Assembly: GCA_036735545.1 (NCBI GenBank) | Contig: DAINOD010000005.1 | Location: 1 to 64,000 of the forward strand | Direction: 5' to 3' | Origin: Rubrimonas sp036735545 | GTDB lineage: Bacteria; Pseudomonadota; Alphaproteobacteria; Rhodobacterales; Rhodobacteraceae | DNA: 64,000 nt | Shown here: positions 53,680-62,646 of the stretch, in pieces | Position numbering within the stretch: position 1 is the first letter of the stretch | How the letters are laid out: each line of letters begins with the position of its first letter | Made by a program: the position numbers and the translations under genes | The notes under the pieces: model-generated | Databases searched by the model: none | Seen by the model: only the letters and a program-made list of their open reading frames with translations | What the model was told of the DNA's origin: nothing

Positions 53680-54450
53680 ATGGCCGCTGACCCGCGCGCG
53701 GGCATGACCGCAGCCGACCTCGCCGGACTGTGGCGTCGGCGGTGGCTGCGCGCGCCGGAGCGGGAGGATGCGACCTCCACCGTGCTGTGGCGGCAGGCGC
53801 CGGACGGGCTCTGCGTCGATCTGCGCCTGCCGGCCGACCTGCCCGACCTGACCGCAGCCCGGTCGCTGGCGGCGCTGGACGCCGCGGCGCTGACGGCGCT
53901 GACGCGCTGCGAGGGCTTCGCGGGGGTGGCGGAGGTTTCGGGCGACGTCTGCACGTGGCGGCGCGCGGTGAACTGGCGAGGGCCGGAGGACGGGCCCGAC
54001 GTCGGAAGGCTGACGGTGACGGCGGAGGGCCTGCTGGAGACCGGCGTCCACGCCGACTACGCTGAGCTTTGGACCATGCGCGACCCCGCGCCCTGTCGCG
54101 GGCTGGCGCTGACCGAGGGCGACCGGCTCGCGGTCGTGGTCTGGAGCGAGAGCGCCTTCTCGCTGGGCCGCGGCCGTCCTCACGACCGCGAGGGCGCCCC
54201 GCTGTCGGGGCGCGTGGCGGCGGCTCTGGCGGCGGGCGACCGCGACGCCCTGGCGGCGGCCTTCGACGCGGAGTTCAGCGAGGGCGTGATCGAGGGCGGG
54301 CTCGCGCGCGTCGTGCGCTCGACCGCGCCGCCGCGCGTCGGCGCGACGGCCTTCGCGGCGGCGGCGCTGGAGCGGACGCGGCCGATCCTGACCGAGCAGG
54401 ACTTCGACGGGGCGACGCGCGCCGTGGCGTGGGACCGGATCAGCCCCTGA
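53680..54450 (+). CDS. Hypothetical protein of the polyamine-type ABC operon
   Basis: I do not recognise this 256-residue protein with confidence. It has no signal peptide or membrane span. Repeated strands (TSTVLWRQAPDGLCVDLRLP, EVSGDVCTWRRAVNW, GRLTVTAEGLLETG, DYAELWTM, DRLAVVVW) suggest a beta-barrel of lipocalin-like type. It follows the permease by ten bases and so is probably co-transcribed. It converges with the PIN gene, overlapping by 11 bases. Confidence 0.75.
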   Translation: MAADPRAGMTAADLAGLWRRRWLRAPEREDATSTVLWRQAPDGLCVDLRLPADLPDLTAARSLAALDAAALTALTRCEGFAGVAEVSGDVCTWRRAVNWRGPEDGPDVGRLTVTAEGLLETGVHADYAELWTMRDPAPCRGLALTEGDRLAVVVWSESAFSLGRGRPHDREGAPLSGRVAAALAAGDRDALAAAFDAEFSEGVIEGGLARVVRSTAPPRVGATAFAAAALERTRPILTEQDFDGATRAVAWDRISP

Positions 54451-54952
54451 GCGCCTTGGCCAGCCGCGGCAGCCCGGCGCGCTTCAGCGCGCGCGGCAGG
54501 TCCGCGCCGAGCCCGAGCCCCGCCAGGGCCGCGTCGAGCGGACCGCCGGGGACGAACTCCAGCCGCAGGAAGGCGTCGGGGTGAAGGCGCGCCAGCCCCT
54601 GCGCCCCCATGGCGCGCAGGGGAAAGTCGCGGATGTTGAAGGTCACGATCCCCTCCGCCCCCCCCGCCCGCGCCGCGGCGAAGACATGGGCGTCCGCAGG
54701 GTCCGGCAGACCGGCGGCGTCGGCGAAGGCCTCCCAGCCCGTCACGCGGGCTTGGGGGAAGCGGTCGTCCATGGCGGCGGCGGCGGCGCGGGCGGCCGGG
54801 CCGTCGCAATGGACGCGCTCCGCCGCACGCGCCCACTCCTCGAGGATGCGATCCGACCACAAGGGCGCGAAGCCTCCGGCGGCCGCGTAGCCCAGCAGCG
54901 CGCCGCGCACCACCGGGGGCACCAGCACGCAGGCGTCGAGCACGAGACGCAT
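54440..54952 (-). CDS. PIN-domain protein (RSP_2648-like)
   Basis: The 170-residue protein begins with the PIN-domain opening MRLVLDACVLVPPVVRGALL with its first catalytic aspartate, and has DPADAHVFAAARAGGAEGIVTFNIRDFP with later acidic residues (split here only for description). PIN domains are RNases. No antitoxin gene is present; instead it overlaps the RNA methyltransferase gene by one base, a pair I remember as conserved in Rhodobacteraceae, which suggests an RNA-processing role rather than a toxin. Confidence 0.85.
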   Translation of the reverse strand: MRLVLDACVLVPPVVRGALLGYAAAGGFAPLWSDRILEEWARAAERVHCDGPAARAAAAAMDDRFPQARVTGWEAFADAAGLPDPADAHVFAAARAGGAEGIVTFNIRDFPLRAMGAQGLARLHPDAFLRLEFVPGGPLDAALAGLGLGADLPRALKRAGLPRLAKALRG

Positions 54953-56157
54953 CAGTCGAGCCGGAAGAACAGGGCCTTGAGATAGCCGGTCTCGGGCAGG
55001 CCGACATGCACCGGATGGTCCGGCCCCGCCCCGCCCGCATGGATCAGCGCCGCCCCCCGCCCGGCCGCGCGGATACCCTGCGCGCAGGCGGCGCGGAAGG
55101 CGTCGAGGTCGACGGCGTGGGAGCACGAGCACAGGCACAGGAATCCCCCGGGCTCCACGAGCCGCGCCGAGAGCCGTGCGGTGCGGGCGTAGGCGCGCAG
55201 GCCGGCTTCCAGCGCCGCCTTGGCGGGCGCGAAGGCCGGCGGGTCGCAGACCACGAGCCCGAAGCGCTCCCCCGCCTCGCCCAGCGCGCGCATGGCGTCG
55301 AAGGCGTCGGCGCGGCGCGTCTCGAAGCGCTCGGCGACGCCGCTCAGCCGCGCCCCCTCGGCGGCCAGCGCCAGCGCGGGCGCGGAGCCGTCCACCGCCA
55401 GCGCCCGATCGGCGCCGGCCGCCAGCGCGGCCAGGCCGAAACCGCCGACATGGGCGAAGACGTCGAGCACCGCGCGCCCCCGCCCCAACCGGGCGGCGAA
55501 GGCGTGGTTGGGGCGCTGGTCGTAGAACAGCCCGGTCTTCTGCCCGCCGATCAGGTCGGCGAGATAGGTGGCGCCGTTCATCGCCACGGGGACCGGCCCG
55601 TCGAGCGCGCCCTTCAGGAGCCGGCTCTCGCCCTCCAGCCCCTCCAGCGCCCTGGCTCGGGAGGCGGCGTTGAGCACGACCACCTGCGGCGCCAGCACGG
55701 CGTCGAGGGCGGCGAGCAGTTCGGGCAGCAGCCGGTCCGCCCATGCGGCGTTGGGCTGGACCGCCAGCGCGTCGCCGAAACGGTCGATGGCGAGGCCGGG
55801 CAGCCCGTCGCCCTCGGCGTGCACGAGGCGATGAAACGGCGCGTCGTAGAGCGTCTCGCGCAGCGCCAGCGCCGCGCGCAGGCGGCGCTCCAGCCAGGCT
55901 GCGTCGATCTCGGCGGCGGGGTCGGGGTCGAGCAGGCGCGCGGCTATGGTCGAGGCGGTGTTCACCGCGACCGTGCCGAGCGGCTTGCGCTCGGCGTCCT
56001 CCAGCGTCGCGACCGCGCCGGCGGGCAGCGCACGGGTGCGCCGGTCCATAACCAGTTCATCGGCGTAGACCCAAGGGGCCCCCGCCGCGAGCCTCCGGCC
56101 TGTCTTCGGCCGCAGCCGCACCACGGGACGGCGGCCCGGCTGGTCTTCGTCGTCCAT
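54952..56157 (-). CDS. Class I SAM-dependent RNA methyltransferase (RlmI-like, RSP_2647 type)
   Basis: The 401-residue protein has an N-terminal PUA-like domain (RPVVRLRPKTGRRLAAGAPWVY) with FDVPSTIAARLLD-like VNTASTIAARLLDPD, then a Rossmann methyltransferase core: GQKTGLFYDQRPNH, VLDVFAHVGGFGLAALAAG (SAM loop) and LVVCDPPAFAPAK (DPPxF motif), as in RlmI, which makes 5-methylcytidine in 23S rRNA. It starts the pair with the PIN gene. Confidence 0.88.
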   Translation of the reverse strand: MDDEDQPGRRPVVRLRPKTGRRLAAGAPWVYADELVMDRRTRALPAGAVATLEDAERKPLGTVAVNTASTIAARLLDPDPAAEIDAAWLERRLRAALALRETLYDAPFHRLVHAEGDGLPGLAIDRFGDALAVQPNAAWADRLLPELLAALDAVLAPQVVVLNAASRARALEGLEGESRLLKGALDGPVPVAMNGATYLADLIGGQKTGLFYDQRPNHAFAARLGRGRAVLDVFAHVGGFGLAALAAGADRALAVDGSAPALALAAEGARLSGVAERFETRRADAFDAMRALGEAGERFGLVVCDPPAFAPAKAALEAGLRAYARTARLSARLVEPGGFLCLCSCSHAVDLDAFRAACAQGIRAAGRGAALIHAGGAGPDHPVHVGLPETGYLKALFFRLD

Positions 56158-56223
56158 CGGCGGCTCCGGTTGCGCGCAGCCGCCACCCTTAGGCCGCGCT
56201 GCGCCGCGCGGAAAGTGCCGGCG

Positions 56224-56391
56224 TCAGCGCGTGACGGGCCGGTTGGTCGGGCGGACGGCGGCGGTCGAGAGACCGCGCAGCCAGCGCCACGCGGCGATGA
56301 AGGCGTTGCGAAAGGCTTCGGCGCGCAGACGACGAGCCTCGCGCTCGATCTCGACGATGTCGATGCGGTTCAGAACGACGGGGTCACTCAC
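56224..56391 (-). CDS. Small conserved-type protein (RSP_7527-like)
   Basis: The 55-residue frame from GTG 56391 has a clear amphipathic helix (RIDIVEIEREARRLRAEAF, then RNAFIAAWRWLRG) with the look of the short RSP_7527-type proteins of Rhodobacteraceae. A GAGG lies just before the start. Small size makes the call tentative; the strand and spacing fit the neighbours. Confidence 0.5.
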   Translation of the reverse strand: MSDPVVLNRIDIVEIEREARRLRAEAFRNAFIAAWRWLRGLSTAAVRPTNRPVTR

Positions 56392-56510
56392 GGCAGCCTC
56401 ACGGACCTGGCGCAACCGGGCGGGCTGCGCTCTCGCACCGCAACATGGCTCTGCCGCAACGCGACAAGCAGCCTCGCAAAGCGCAAGGCCGCGTTGCGCT
56501 CCGCGCCCCG

Positions 56511-57347
56511 TCACATCGGAAGGCGGTAAAACCGCGCCGCCGTCGCCCCGAACACCGCGGCGCGGTCGGCGTCGCCGAGATGCGCCGTCAGCGTCTCGGC
56601 CGTCGCGCGCCACCGACCGTATTCGGCGCGCAGCCGGCAGACAGGCCAGTCCGACCCCCACATCACACGCTCGGCGCCGAAGCAGGCCAGAACGTGCCCG
56701 GCGTATGGGCGGAGCGCCGCCTCGGTCCAGTCGGGCGGCGCCTCGGTGACGAGGCCGGAAAGCTTGCAGAAGGCCCCCCGGTCGGCCAGCCGGGCGATCC
56801 CCGCCGCCCAGGCCGCGAAGCCGGCAGCGTCGCCGACGGCCGGCTTCATGCAGTGGTCGACCACCACGCGCAGATCGGGCCAGCGCGCCATCAGGCGGTC
56901 GAAACTGGCGAGATGGCGCGGAAAGCCCAACGCGTCGAAGCTCAGACCCCGCGCCGAAAGCGCGGCGAACACCGGTGCGAGCGCCGGGCGCAGCATCCAG
57001 TCCACGTCGGCGATGTCCTGGATCATCGGCCGCACCCCGAGAAACTTCGGATGCCCGGCGAGGCGCTCCAGATCGGCCAGCGCCGCCGGCGCCTCGAAGT
57101 CGATCCACCCGACGACGCCGGCGACCCACGGCGTCGCGTCGGCGATCCCCAGCATGTAGTCGGTCTCGGCGACCGTCGGCGCGGCCTGCACCAGCACCAC
57201 CCGCGCGCCCTCGCTCAGTTGCGGCGCGAGGTCGGCGGGGGCGTAGGCGCGCGACAGCACGGGGTCGTCCGCCGGCATCCAGCCGTAGTCGCCCCGGGCC
57301 GGGTTCCAGAAGTGGACGTGCGCGTCGATCGTCGGGGCGGGCTTCAC
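56511..57347 (-). CDS. Amidohydrolase family protein, probable sugar lactonase
   Basis: The 278-residue TIM-barrel hydrolase starts at GTG 57347 with TIDAHVHFWNP (HxH metal motif), has RVVVDHCMKP and a late VMWGSDWPVCRL with the catalytic aspartate. This is the amidohydrolase-2 group that includes L-fuconolactonase. After removal of the false gap its start lies about eight bases from the stop of the aldo/keto reductase gene, so the two form an operon that would oxidise an aldose and open the lactone. Confidence 0.85.
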   Translation of the reverse strand: MKPAPTIDAHVHFWNPARGDYGWMPADDPVLSRAYAPADLAPQLSEGARVVLVQAAPTVAETDYMLGIADATPWVAGVVGWIDFEAPAALADLERLAGHPKFLGVRPMIQDIADVDWMLRPALAPVFAALSARGLSFDALGFPRHLASFDRLMARWPDLRVVVDHCMKPAVGDAAGFAAWAAGIARLADRGAFCKLSGLVTEAPPDWTEAALRPYAGHVLACFGAERVMWGSDWPVCRLRAEYGRWRATAETLTAHLGDADRAAVFGATAARFYRLPM

Positions 57348-57390
57348 GGCGGGGCTCAGGGCGTCGGCGCGTCGGCGCGCATCAGCCCCT
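57336..57390 (+). repeat. Left copy of a 55-bp exact duplication beside the gap
   Basis: These 55 bases, ending exactly at the first N, are identical to 57491-57545, which begin exactly after the last N. A direct repeat that abuts both gap edges is the mark of two contig ends that overlap. 55 is a common de Bruijn k-mer size. The copy includes the lactonase GTG and the reductase stop region. Confidence 0.95.
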
Positions 57391-57490
57391 NNNNNNNNNN
57401 NNNNNNNNNNNNNNNNNNNNNNNNNNNNNNNNNNNNNNNNNNNNNNNNNNNNNNNNNNNNNNNNNNNNNNNNNNNNNNNNNNNNNNNNNN
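57391..57490. other. Assembly gap of 100 N
   Basis: Exactly 100 N, the conventional placeholder for a gap of unknown size. The flanking 55-bp identity indicates that no sequence is missing and that the contigs should be merged, which removes 155 bases from the true distance. Confidence 0.97.
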
Positions 57491-57545
57491 GGCGGGCTTC
57501 ACGGCGGGGCTCAGGGCGTCGGCGCGTCGGCGCGCATCAGCCCCT
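57491..57545 (+). repeat. Right copy of the 55-bp duplication
   Basis: Identical to 57336-57390. It contains the TGA stop of the aldo/keto reductase (57511-57513) and, in this copy, the GTG of the lactonase (57500-57502), showing the true gene junction. Confidence 0.95.
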
Positions 57546-58536
57546 CCGCCTTCAGGGCCGTCCAGAGCGACGGCGGAACGGGCGCCTCGGCGATCGCCAG
57601 GTTCTGCGCCATCTGCCGCGCGCTCTGGCCGCCGGGGATGACCGAGACAACCGCCGGATGGGCGAGCGGAAAATGGAACGCCGCCTCGATCATCCGCACG
57701 CCATGCGCCTTGCAGAGCGCCTCGATCCGCGCGACCCGGTCGAGGATCGCCTGCGGGGCCGGCTCGTAGTTGTAGGTCGCGCCCTGCACCGGCCCGACCG
57801 CCAGAACGCCGGAATTGTAGGGCCCGCCGATCACCACGCCCACGCCGCGCTCCACGCAGAGCGGCAGGAAACTATCCAGCGCCTCCTGCTCCAGCAGCGT
57901 GTAGCGGCCGGCGAGCAGGAAGATGTCGGCGTCGCCGCGCTCCAGCACCCATTGCGCCGGCTCCCACGCGTTCACGCCGAGGCCGATGGCGGCGATCGCG
58001 CCCCGGTCGCGCAGCGTCGTCATCGCCTTCCAGCCGCCCGCCATCAACTCGGCGAGCTTTGCGTCCAGCACGGTCTGCGATCCGTGGTTGGCGAGGTCGA
58101 GGTCGTGGGCGAACAGGATGTCGAGCCGCTCAACCCCGAGCCGCTCCAGCGAGAACTCCACCGACCGCATCACGCCGTCATGGCCGTAATCGTAGATCTC
58201 CTTGCGGGCCGGCACGTCGAACCACTTGCCGACGCCGTCGCGTTCGGCCGGATCGCAAGCGCGCAGCAGGCGGCCGACCTTGGAGGACAGCACGTACTCG
58301 TCGCGCGGCTTGTCGCGCAGGAACCGGTTGAGCCGGGTTTCGGACAGGCCCATCCCGTAGAGCGGCGCAGTGTCGTAGTAGCGCACCCCGCCCGCCCAGG
58401 CCGCGTCGAGAATCGCGTCGGCCTCGGCGTCGGAGATCGCGCGGAACAGGTTGCCCAGCGGCGCGGCGCCGAAACCCAGCGCGGTGAAGTCCAGCGCCCG
58501 GCCGTCGCGCGCCCAGCGTCGTGTCGCCAAAGCCAT
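57511..58536 (-). CDS. Aldo/keto reductase, probable aldose (L-fucose/D-threo-aldose) 1-dehydrogenase
   Basis: The 341-residue enzyme has the catalytic tetrad D55 and Y60 (YYDTAPLYGMGLSE), K86 (LSSKVGRLL) and H144 (ILFAHDLD). The Y-G-x-G-x-S-E-x-x-x-N-R pattern and the DYGHDGVMRS block resemble D-threo-aldose/L-fucose dehydrogenases. The product would be an aldonolactone for the adjoining lactonase. ATG 58536 has GGGGAGGGG seven bases upstream; ATG 58542 is possible. Confidence 0.88.
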   Translation of the reverse strand: MALATRRWARDGRALDFTALGFGAAPLGNLFRAISDAEADAILDAAWAGGVRYYDTAPLYGMGLSETRLNRFLRDKPRDEYVLSSKVGRLLRACDPAERDGVGKWFDVPARKEIYDYGHDGVMRSVEFSLERLGVERLDILFAHDLDLANHGSQTVLDAKLAELMAGGWKAMTTLRDRGAIAAIGLGVNAWEPAQWVLERGDADIFLLAGRYTLLEQEALDSFLPLCVERGVGVVIGGPYNSGVLAVGPVQGATYNYEPAPQAILDRVARIEALCKAHGVRMIEAAFHFPLAHPAVVSVIPGGQSARQMAQNLAIAEAPVPPSLWTALKAEGLMRADAPTP

Positions 58537-58596
58537 CGTCATCCCCTCCCCGGTCAGCGCCACCATCGTGCGCCGAGGGGGTCGGGGCAAGCGGCC

Positions 58597-59694
58597 TCAG
58601 GCGTTGAAGCGGAAGTGCAGCACGTCGCCGTCGGCGACGACATACTCCCTGCCTTCCAGGCGGAAGCGCCCGGCCTCCTTCGCGCCCTGCTCGCCGCCGG
58701 CGTTCAGATAATCGTCGTAGGCGATGGTCTCGGCGCGGATGAAGCCGCGCTCGAAGTCGCCGTGAATCACGCCGGCGGCCTGCGGGGCGCGGGTGCCGGC
58801 CGGCACGGTCCAGGCGCGCGCCTCCTTGGGCCCGACGGTGAAATAGGTGATGAGGTTCAGCAGGCCGTAGCCGGCGCGGATCAGCCGATCGAGGCCGGGC
58901 TCTGCGAGGCCCATCTCCTCTAGGAAGGCGTCGCGCTCGTCGTCTGCAAGCTGCGCCAATTCGCTCTCGATGGCCGCCGAGATCACCACCGCCGAGGCGC
59001 CTTCGCGCGCGGCCATCTCGAAAACGCGCGCCGAACGGGCGTTGCCCTCGGCGGCCGAGGCCTCCTCGACGTTGCAGACGTAGACGACGGGCTTTGCTGT
59101 CAGCAGTTGCAGCATCCGCCACGCCTTCTGGTCGTCGTCAGCGACCCGGATCGTGCGCGCGGGCCGTCCGGCCTCCAGCGCCTCCTTGGCCAGGCGCAGC
59201 AGGCGGTCCTGGTCCGCCGCCTCCTTGTCGCCGCCGCGGAGCTTGCGGGTGAGGTTGGCGAGCCGCTTCTCGACGGAGTCGAGATCGGCCAGCATCAGCT
59301 CGGTCTCGATGGTTTCGGCGTCAGCGATGGGGTCGACGCGGCCCTCGACATGGGTGACGTCGGAGTCCTCGAAACACCGCAGCACGTGGGCGATGGCGTC
59401 GCATTCGCGGATGTTGGCGAGGAACTGGTTGCCGAGGCCCTCGCCCCGGCTCGCCCCCTTCACCAGCCCGGCGATGTCCACGAAAGTCAGGCGCGTGGGG
59501 ATGATGGTCTTGGAGGCGGCGATGGCCGCGAGTCGCTCGAGCCTGGGGTCAGGGACGGCGACGTCGCCGACATTCGGCTCGATGGTGCAGAAGGGAAAAT
59601 TGGCGGCCTGAGCGGCCGCCGTGCGCGTCAGGGCGTTGAACAGGGTGGACTTGCCGACGTTGGGCAGCCCTACGATCCCGCACTTGAAGCCCAT
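58597..59694 (-). CDS. ychF: Redox-responsive ATPase/GTPase YchF
   Basis: The 365-residue Obg-family protein has G1 GLPNVGKSTLFN, the NFPFCTIEPNVG switch, VDIAGLVKGASRGEGLGNQF and a C-terminal TGS domain (FTVGPKEARAW, AGVIHGDFERGFIRAE). YchF binds ribosomes and, unusually, prefers ATP. It is a single-copy housekeeping gene. Confidence 0.96.
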   Translation of the reverse strand: MGFKCGIVGLPNVGKSTLFNALTRTAAAQAANFPFCTIEPNVGDVAVPDPRLERLAAIAASKTIIPTRLTFVDIAGLVKGASRGEGLGNQFLANIRECDAIAHVLRCFEDSDVTHVEGRVDPIADAETIETELMLADLDSVEKRLANLTRKLRGGDKEAADQDRLLRLAKEALEAGRPARTIRVADDDQKAWRMLQLLTAKPVVYVCNVEEASAAEGNARSARVFEMAAREGASAVVISAAIESELAQLADDERDAFLEEMGLAEPGLDRLIRAGYGLLNLITYFTVGPKEARAWTVPAGTRAPQAAGVIHGDFERGFIRAETIAYDDYLNAGGEQGAKEAGRFRLEGREYVVADGDVLHFRFNA

Positions 59695-59713
59695 TGGTCA
59701 TTCCCCCGTTCGC

Positions 59714-59740
59714 CGCGCCGCCTTGTGGCGGTGCGGCGCG
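59714..59740 (-). terminator. GC hairpin after cspA
   Basis: CGCGCCGC and GCGGCGCG form an 8-bp stem with an 11-base loop between cspA and ychF. No T-run follows on the minus strand, so it is at most a weak terminator. Confidence 0.35.
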
Positions 59741-59757
59741 CGGGGGTCAAGCGTGGC

Positions 59758-59964
59758 TCAGAGCAGGCTGAGCTGGCCGGCGGAGGAACGGCCGTTGCGG
59801 TCGCTCTCCAGTTCGTACTTCAGCTTCTGACCGTCCTGCAGCGAGCTGAGGCCCGCACGCTCGACGGCGGAGATGTGCACGAACACGTCCTGACCGCCGC
59901 CCTGCGGCTCGATGAAGCCGAAACCCTTGGTGGCGTTGAACCATTTCACGGTGCCAGTTGGCAT
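59758..59964 (-). CDS. cspA: Cold-shock domain protein
   Basis: The 68-residue protein is a single OB-fold RNA chaperone with RNP-1 KGFGFIEP and RNP-2 DVFVHISAVE. The start MPTGTVKWFN is typical of alphaproteobacterial CspA. It is preceded by a long leader of about 115 bases, as usual for cold-inducible csp messages. Confidence 0.95.
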   Translation of the reverse strand: MPTGTVKWFNATKGFGFIEPQGGGQDVFVHISAVERAGLSSLQDGQKLKYELESDRNGRSSAGQLSLL

Positions 59965-60086
59965 GTGATCTTCTCTCTCTCATTGTTCCGCCCGCGAGAT
60001 GCGGCGGTTCGGCGTCGCCGGGTCGACTTGACGACTGCGACTACGAGAGACGAAGCGGTTCAAGAGCGGTTAGACAGCGCAGGGGG

Positions 60087-60115
60087 TATATGCACTTTTT
60101 CCAAACCATACACAA
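60087..60115 (-). promoter_or_regulatory. Probable promoter of cspA
   Basis: On the minus strand, TTGTGT (60115-60110), a 17-base spacer and CATATA (60092-60087) make a reasonable housekeeping promoter in the most AT-rich stretch of this region. Transcription from about 60080 would give the long 5' leader that cold-shock genes use for temperature-dependent translation. Confidence 0.5.
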
Positions 60116-60146
60116 GGGCGCCCCGCCGGCGGGGGGTCAAGACGCC

Positions 60147-60168
60147 GCGGGCCGTCGCTGAGGCCCGC
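60147..60168 (-). terminator. GC hairpin after rnj
   Basis: GCGGGCC and GGCCCGC form a 7-bp stem with an 8-base loop 16 bases past the rnj stop; a second palindrome, CCCCGCCGGCGGGG, follows. Neither has a T-run, so they may end the rnj transcript only inefficiently. Confidence 0.4.
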
Positions 60169-60184
60169 AGCCGCGCCGGCGCGG

Positions 60185-61855
60185 TCAGCCTTCGTCCTCC
60201 AGCCGCATGACGATGACCTCCGTGACAGGCTTCTTGCCCCAGCGGTCCATGCAGACCTTGCGCGCGGCGCGGGCGGCGAGTTCCTCCAGCGCTTCGTCGG
60301 ACCGCTTCTCGCGCCGCCCCGCGCGCTCAACGGCCGCATCGACCGCCTCGGCCACCGCGTCGCCCAGCGCTCCCTCGGCGTCCGGGGCGCCGAGCATCCG
60401 CACCTCCGAATCGGCGATCAGATCGCCAGCCTCGTTGACCACCACGACGACCATGCACAGGCCCTGCCGCGCCATGCGCAGCCGATCACGGATCACCCCG
60501 TCGTGGCTGCCGACGAAAACGTCGCCGTCCATGTAGACGCGACCTGTCGGGATCTCGGAGATCACGCCGGGCGCGTTGCCGTCGAGCGCCACCAGCGAGC
60601 CGTTGGGCGCCACGATCGCCCGCGACGCGCCCCACTGGGTCGCCATGCGGGCGTGTTCGGTCAGATGGCGGTGTTCGCCATGAAGCGGCAGGGCGATCTG
60701 CGGCTTCACCGCAGCCCACATCTGGGCAAGCTCGTCACGGCAGGCGTGGCCCGAGACGTGGGTCTGGGCCATGTCGGCGTCGATCACCCGCACCCCACGC
60801 TCCGACAGGCGGTTGTAGAGGCGATGGATCTCCGCCTCGTTGCCCGGAATGGTGCGCGAGGAGAAGATCACCGCATCGCCCTCGCTCAGGCTGACGCTGG
60901 GGTGCGTGCCGTGGGCGATGCGCGCCAGCGCCGCGCGGCCCTCGCCCTGGCTGCCGGTGACGAGGTAGAGCAGGTGCCGGTCGGGCAGGTCGCGCGCCCG
61001 GTCCTCGGGGATCATGCCCGGAAAGTCGGTCAGCACGCCGGTCTCGATGGCCGCGTCGATCATGCGCTTCATGGCGCGCCCGGCCACCACGACGCTGCGG
61101 TCGTTGGCCACCGCCGCCTCGGCCAGCGTGCGCAGACGCACGACGTTGGAGGCGAAGCTGGTGGCCGCCACCGCGCCCTCGCAGCTGGCGATGACTTCGC
61201 GCAGGCTGTCGCGCAGCCCGCCCTCCGAGCCGGTGCTGCCCTCGCTGAAGACGTTGGTGCTGTCGCAGGCCATGGCCAGCACGCCTTCGCGGCCGAGCCG
61301 TTCGAAGGCGGCGAGGCTCGCCGGCGGGCCGGCGACGGGGTCGGGGTCGAGCTTGAAGTCGCCGGTGTGCACGATCACGCCCTTGGGCGTGCGGATCGCC
61401 AGCGCCGCGGGGTCGAGGGTGGAATGGGTGACGCGCAGGAACTCCACCTCGAAGGCGCCGGCGCGCACCGGGGTCTCCCAGTCGCAGACCTTCACGCGCT
61501 TGGGGCTGCGGCCCTCCTCGACCATCTTGCGCCGCGCGATCTCGGCGGTGAACTTGGTCGCATAGACCGGCGCGCCGAGGCGGTCCCAGAGCCGGCCGAT
61601 CGCGCCGATGTGATCCTCATGGGCGTGGGTGATGAAGATGGCGTCCAGCCGGTCGGCCTGATCGGCGATGAAGCCTACGTCGGGCACCATCAATTCGACG
61701 CCGGGGCTTGTGTCCATGTCCCCGAAGCCGATGCCGCAATCGACCATGATCCAGCGCCGGTCCTTCGCCGGACCATAGCCGTAGAGATACATGTTCATGC
61801 CGATCTCGCCCGCGCCCCCGAGGGGCGCGTAGACCAGGCTCGCCGTGTCGGCCAT
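60185..61855 (-). CDS. rnj: Ribonuclease J
   Basis: RNase J is a 5'-3' exonuclease and endonuclease for mRNA turnover and rRNA maturation. The 556-residue protein has the MBL/beta-CASP layout: PLGGAGEIGMNMYLYGYG, the metal motif THAHEDHIGA, VIVHTGDFKLD, the beta-CASP HVSGHACRDEL and PLHGEHRHL motifs, and a C-terminal domain. It follows coaX by three bases. Confidence 0.96.
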   Translation of the reverse strand: MADTASLVYAPLGGAGEIGMNMYLYGYGPAKDRRWIMVDCGIGFGDMDTSPGVELMVPDVGFIADQADRLDAIFITHAHEDHIGAIGRLWDRLGAPVYATKFTAEIARRKMVEEGRSPKRVKVCDWETPVRAGAFEVEFLRVTHSTLDPAALAIRTPKGVIVHTGDFKLDPDPVAGPPASLAAFERLGREGVLAMACDSTNVFSEGSTGSEGGLRDSLREVIASCEGAVAATSFASNVVRLRTLAEAAVANDRSVVVAGRAMKRMIDAAIETGVLTDFPGMIPEDRARDLPDRHLLYLVTGSQGEGRAALARIAHGTHPSVSLSEGDAVIFSSRTIPGNEAEIHRLYNRLSERGVRVIDADMAQTHVSGHACRDELAQMWAAVKPQIALPLHGEHRHLTEHARMATQWGASRAIVAPNGSLVALDGNAPGVISEIPTGRVYMDGDVFVGSHDGVIRDRLRMARQGLCMVVVVVNEAGDLIADSEVRMLGAPDAEGALGDAVAEAVDAAVERAGRREKRSDEALEELAARAARKVCMDRWGKKPVTEVIVMRLEDEG

Positions 61856-61858
61856 CGA

Positions 61859-62638
<780 letters not shown>

Positions 62639-62646
62639 GAAGCCCC

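Noticed and set aside
54440..54952. PIN-domain toxin of a toxin-antitoxin pair.
   Set aside because: There is no antitoxin-sized gene beside it; it is coupled to an RNA methyltransferase gene instead.
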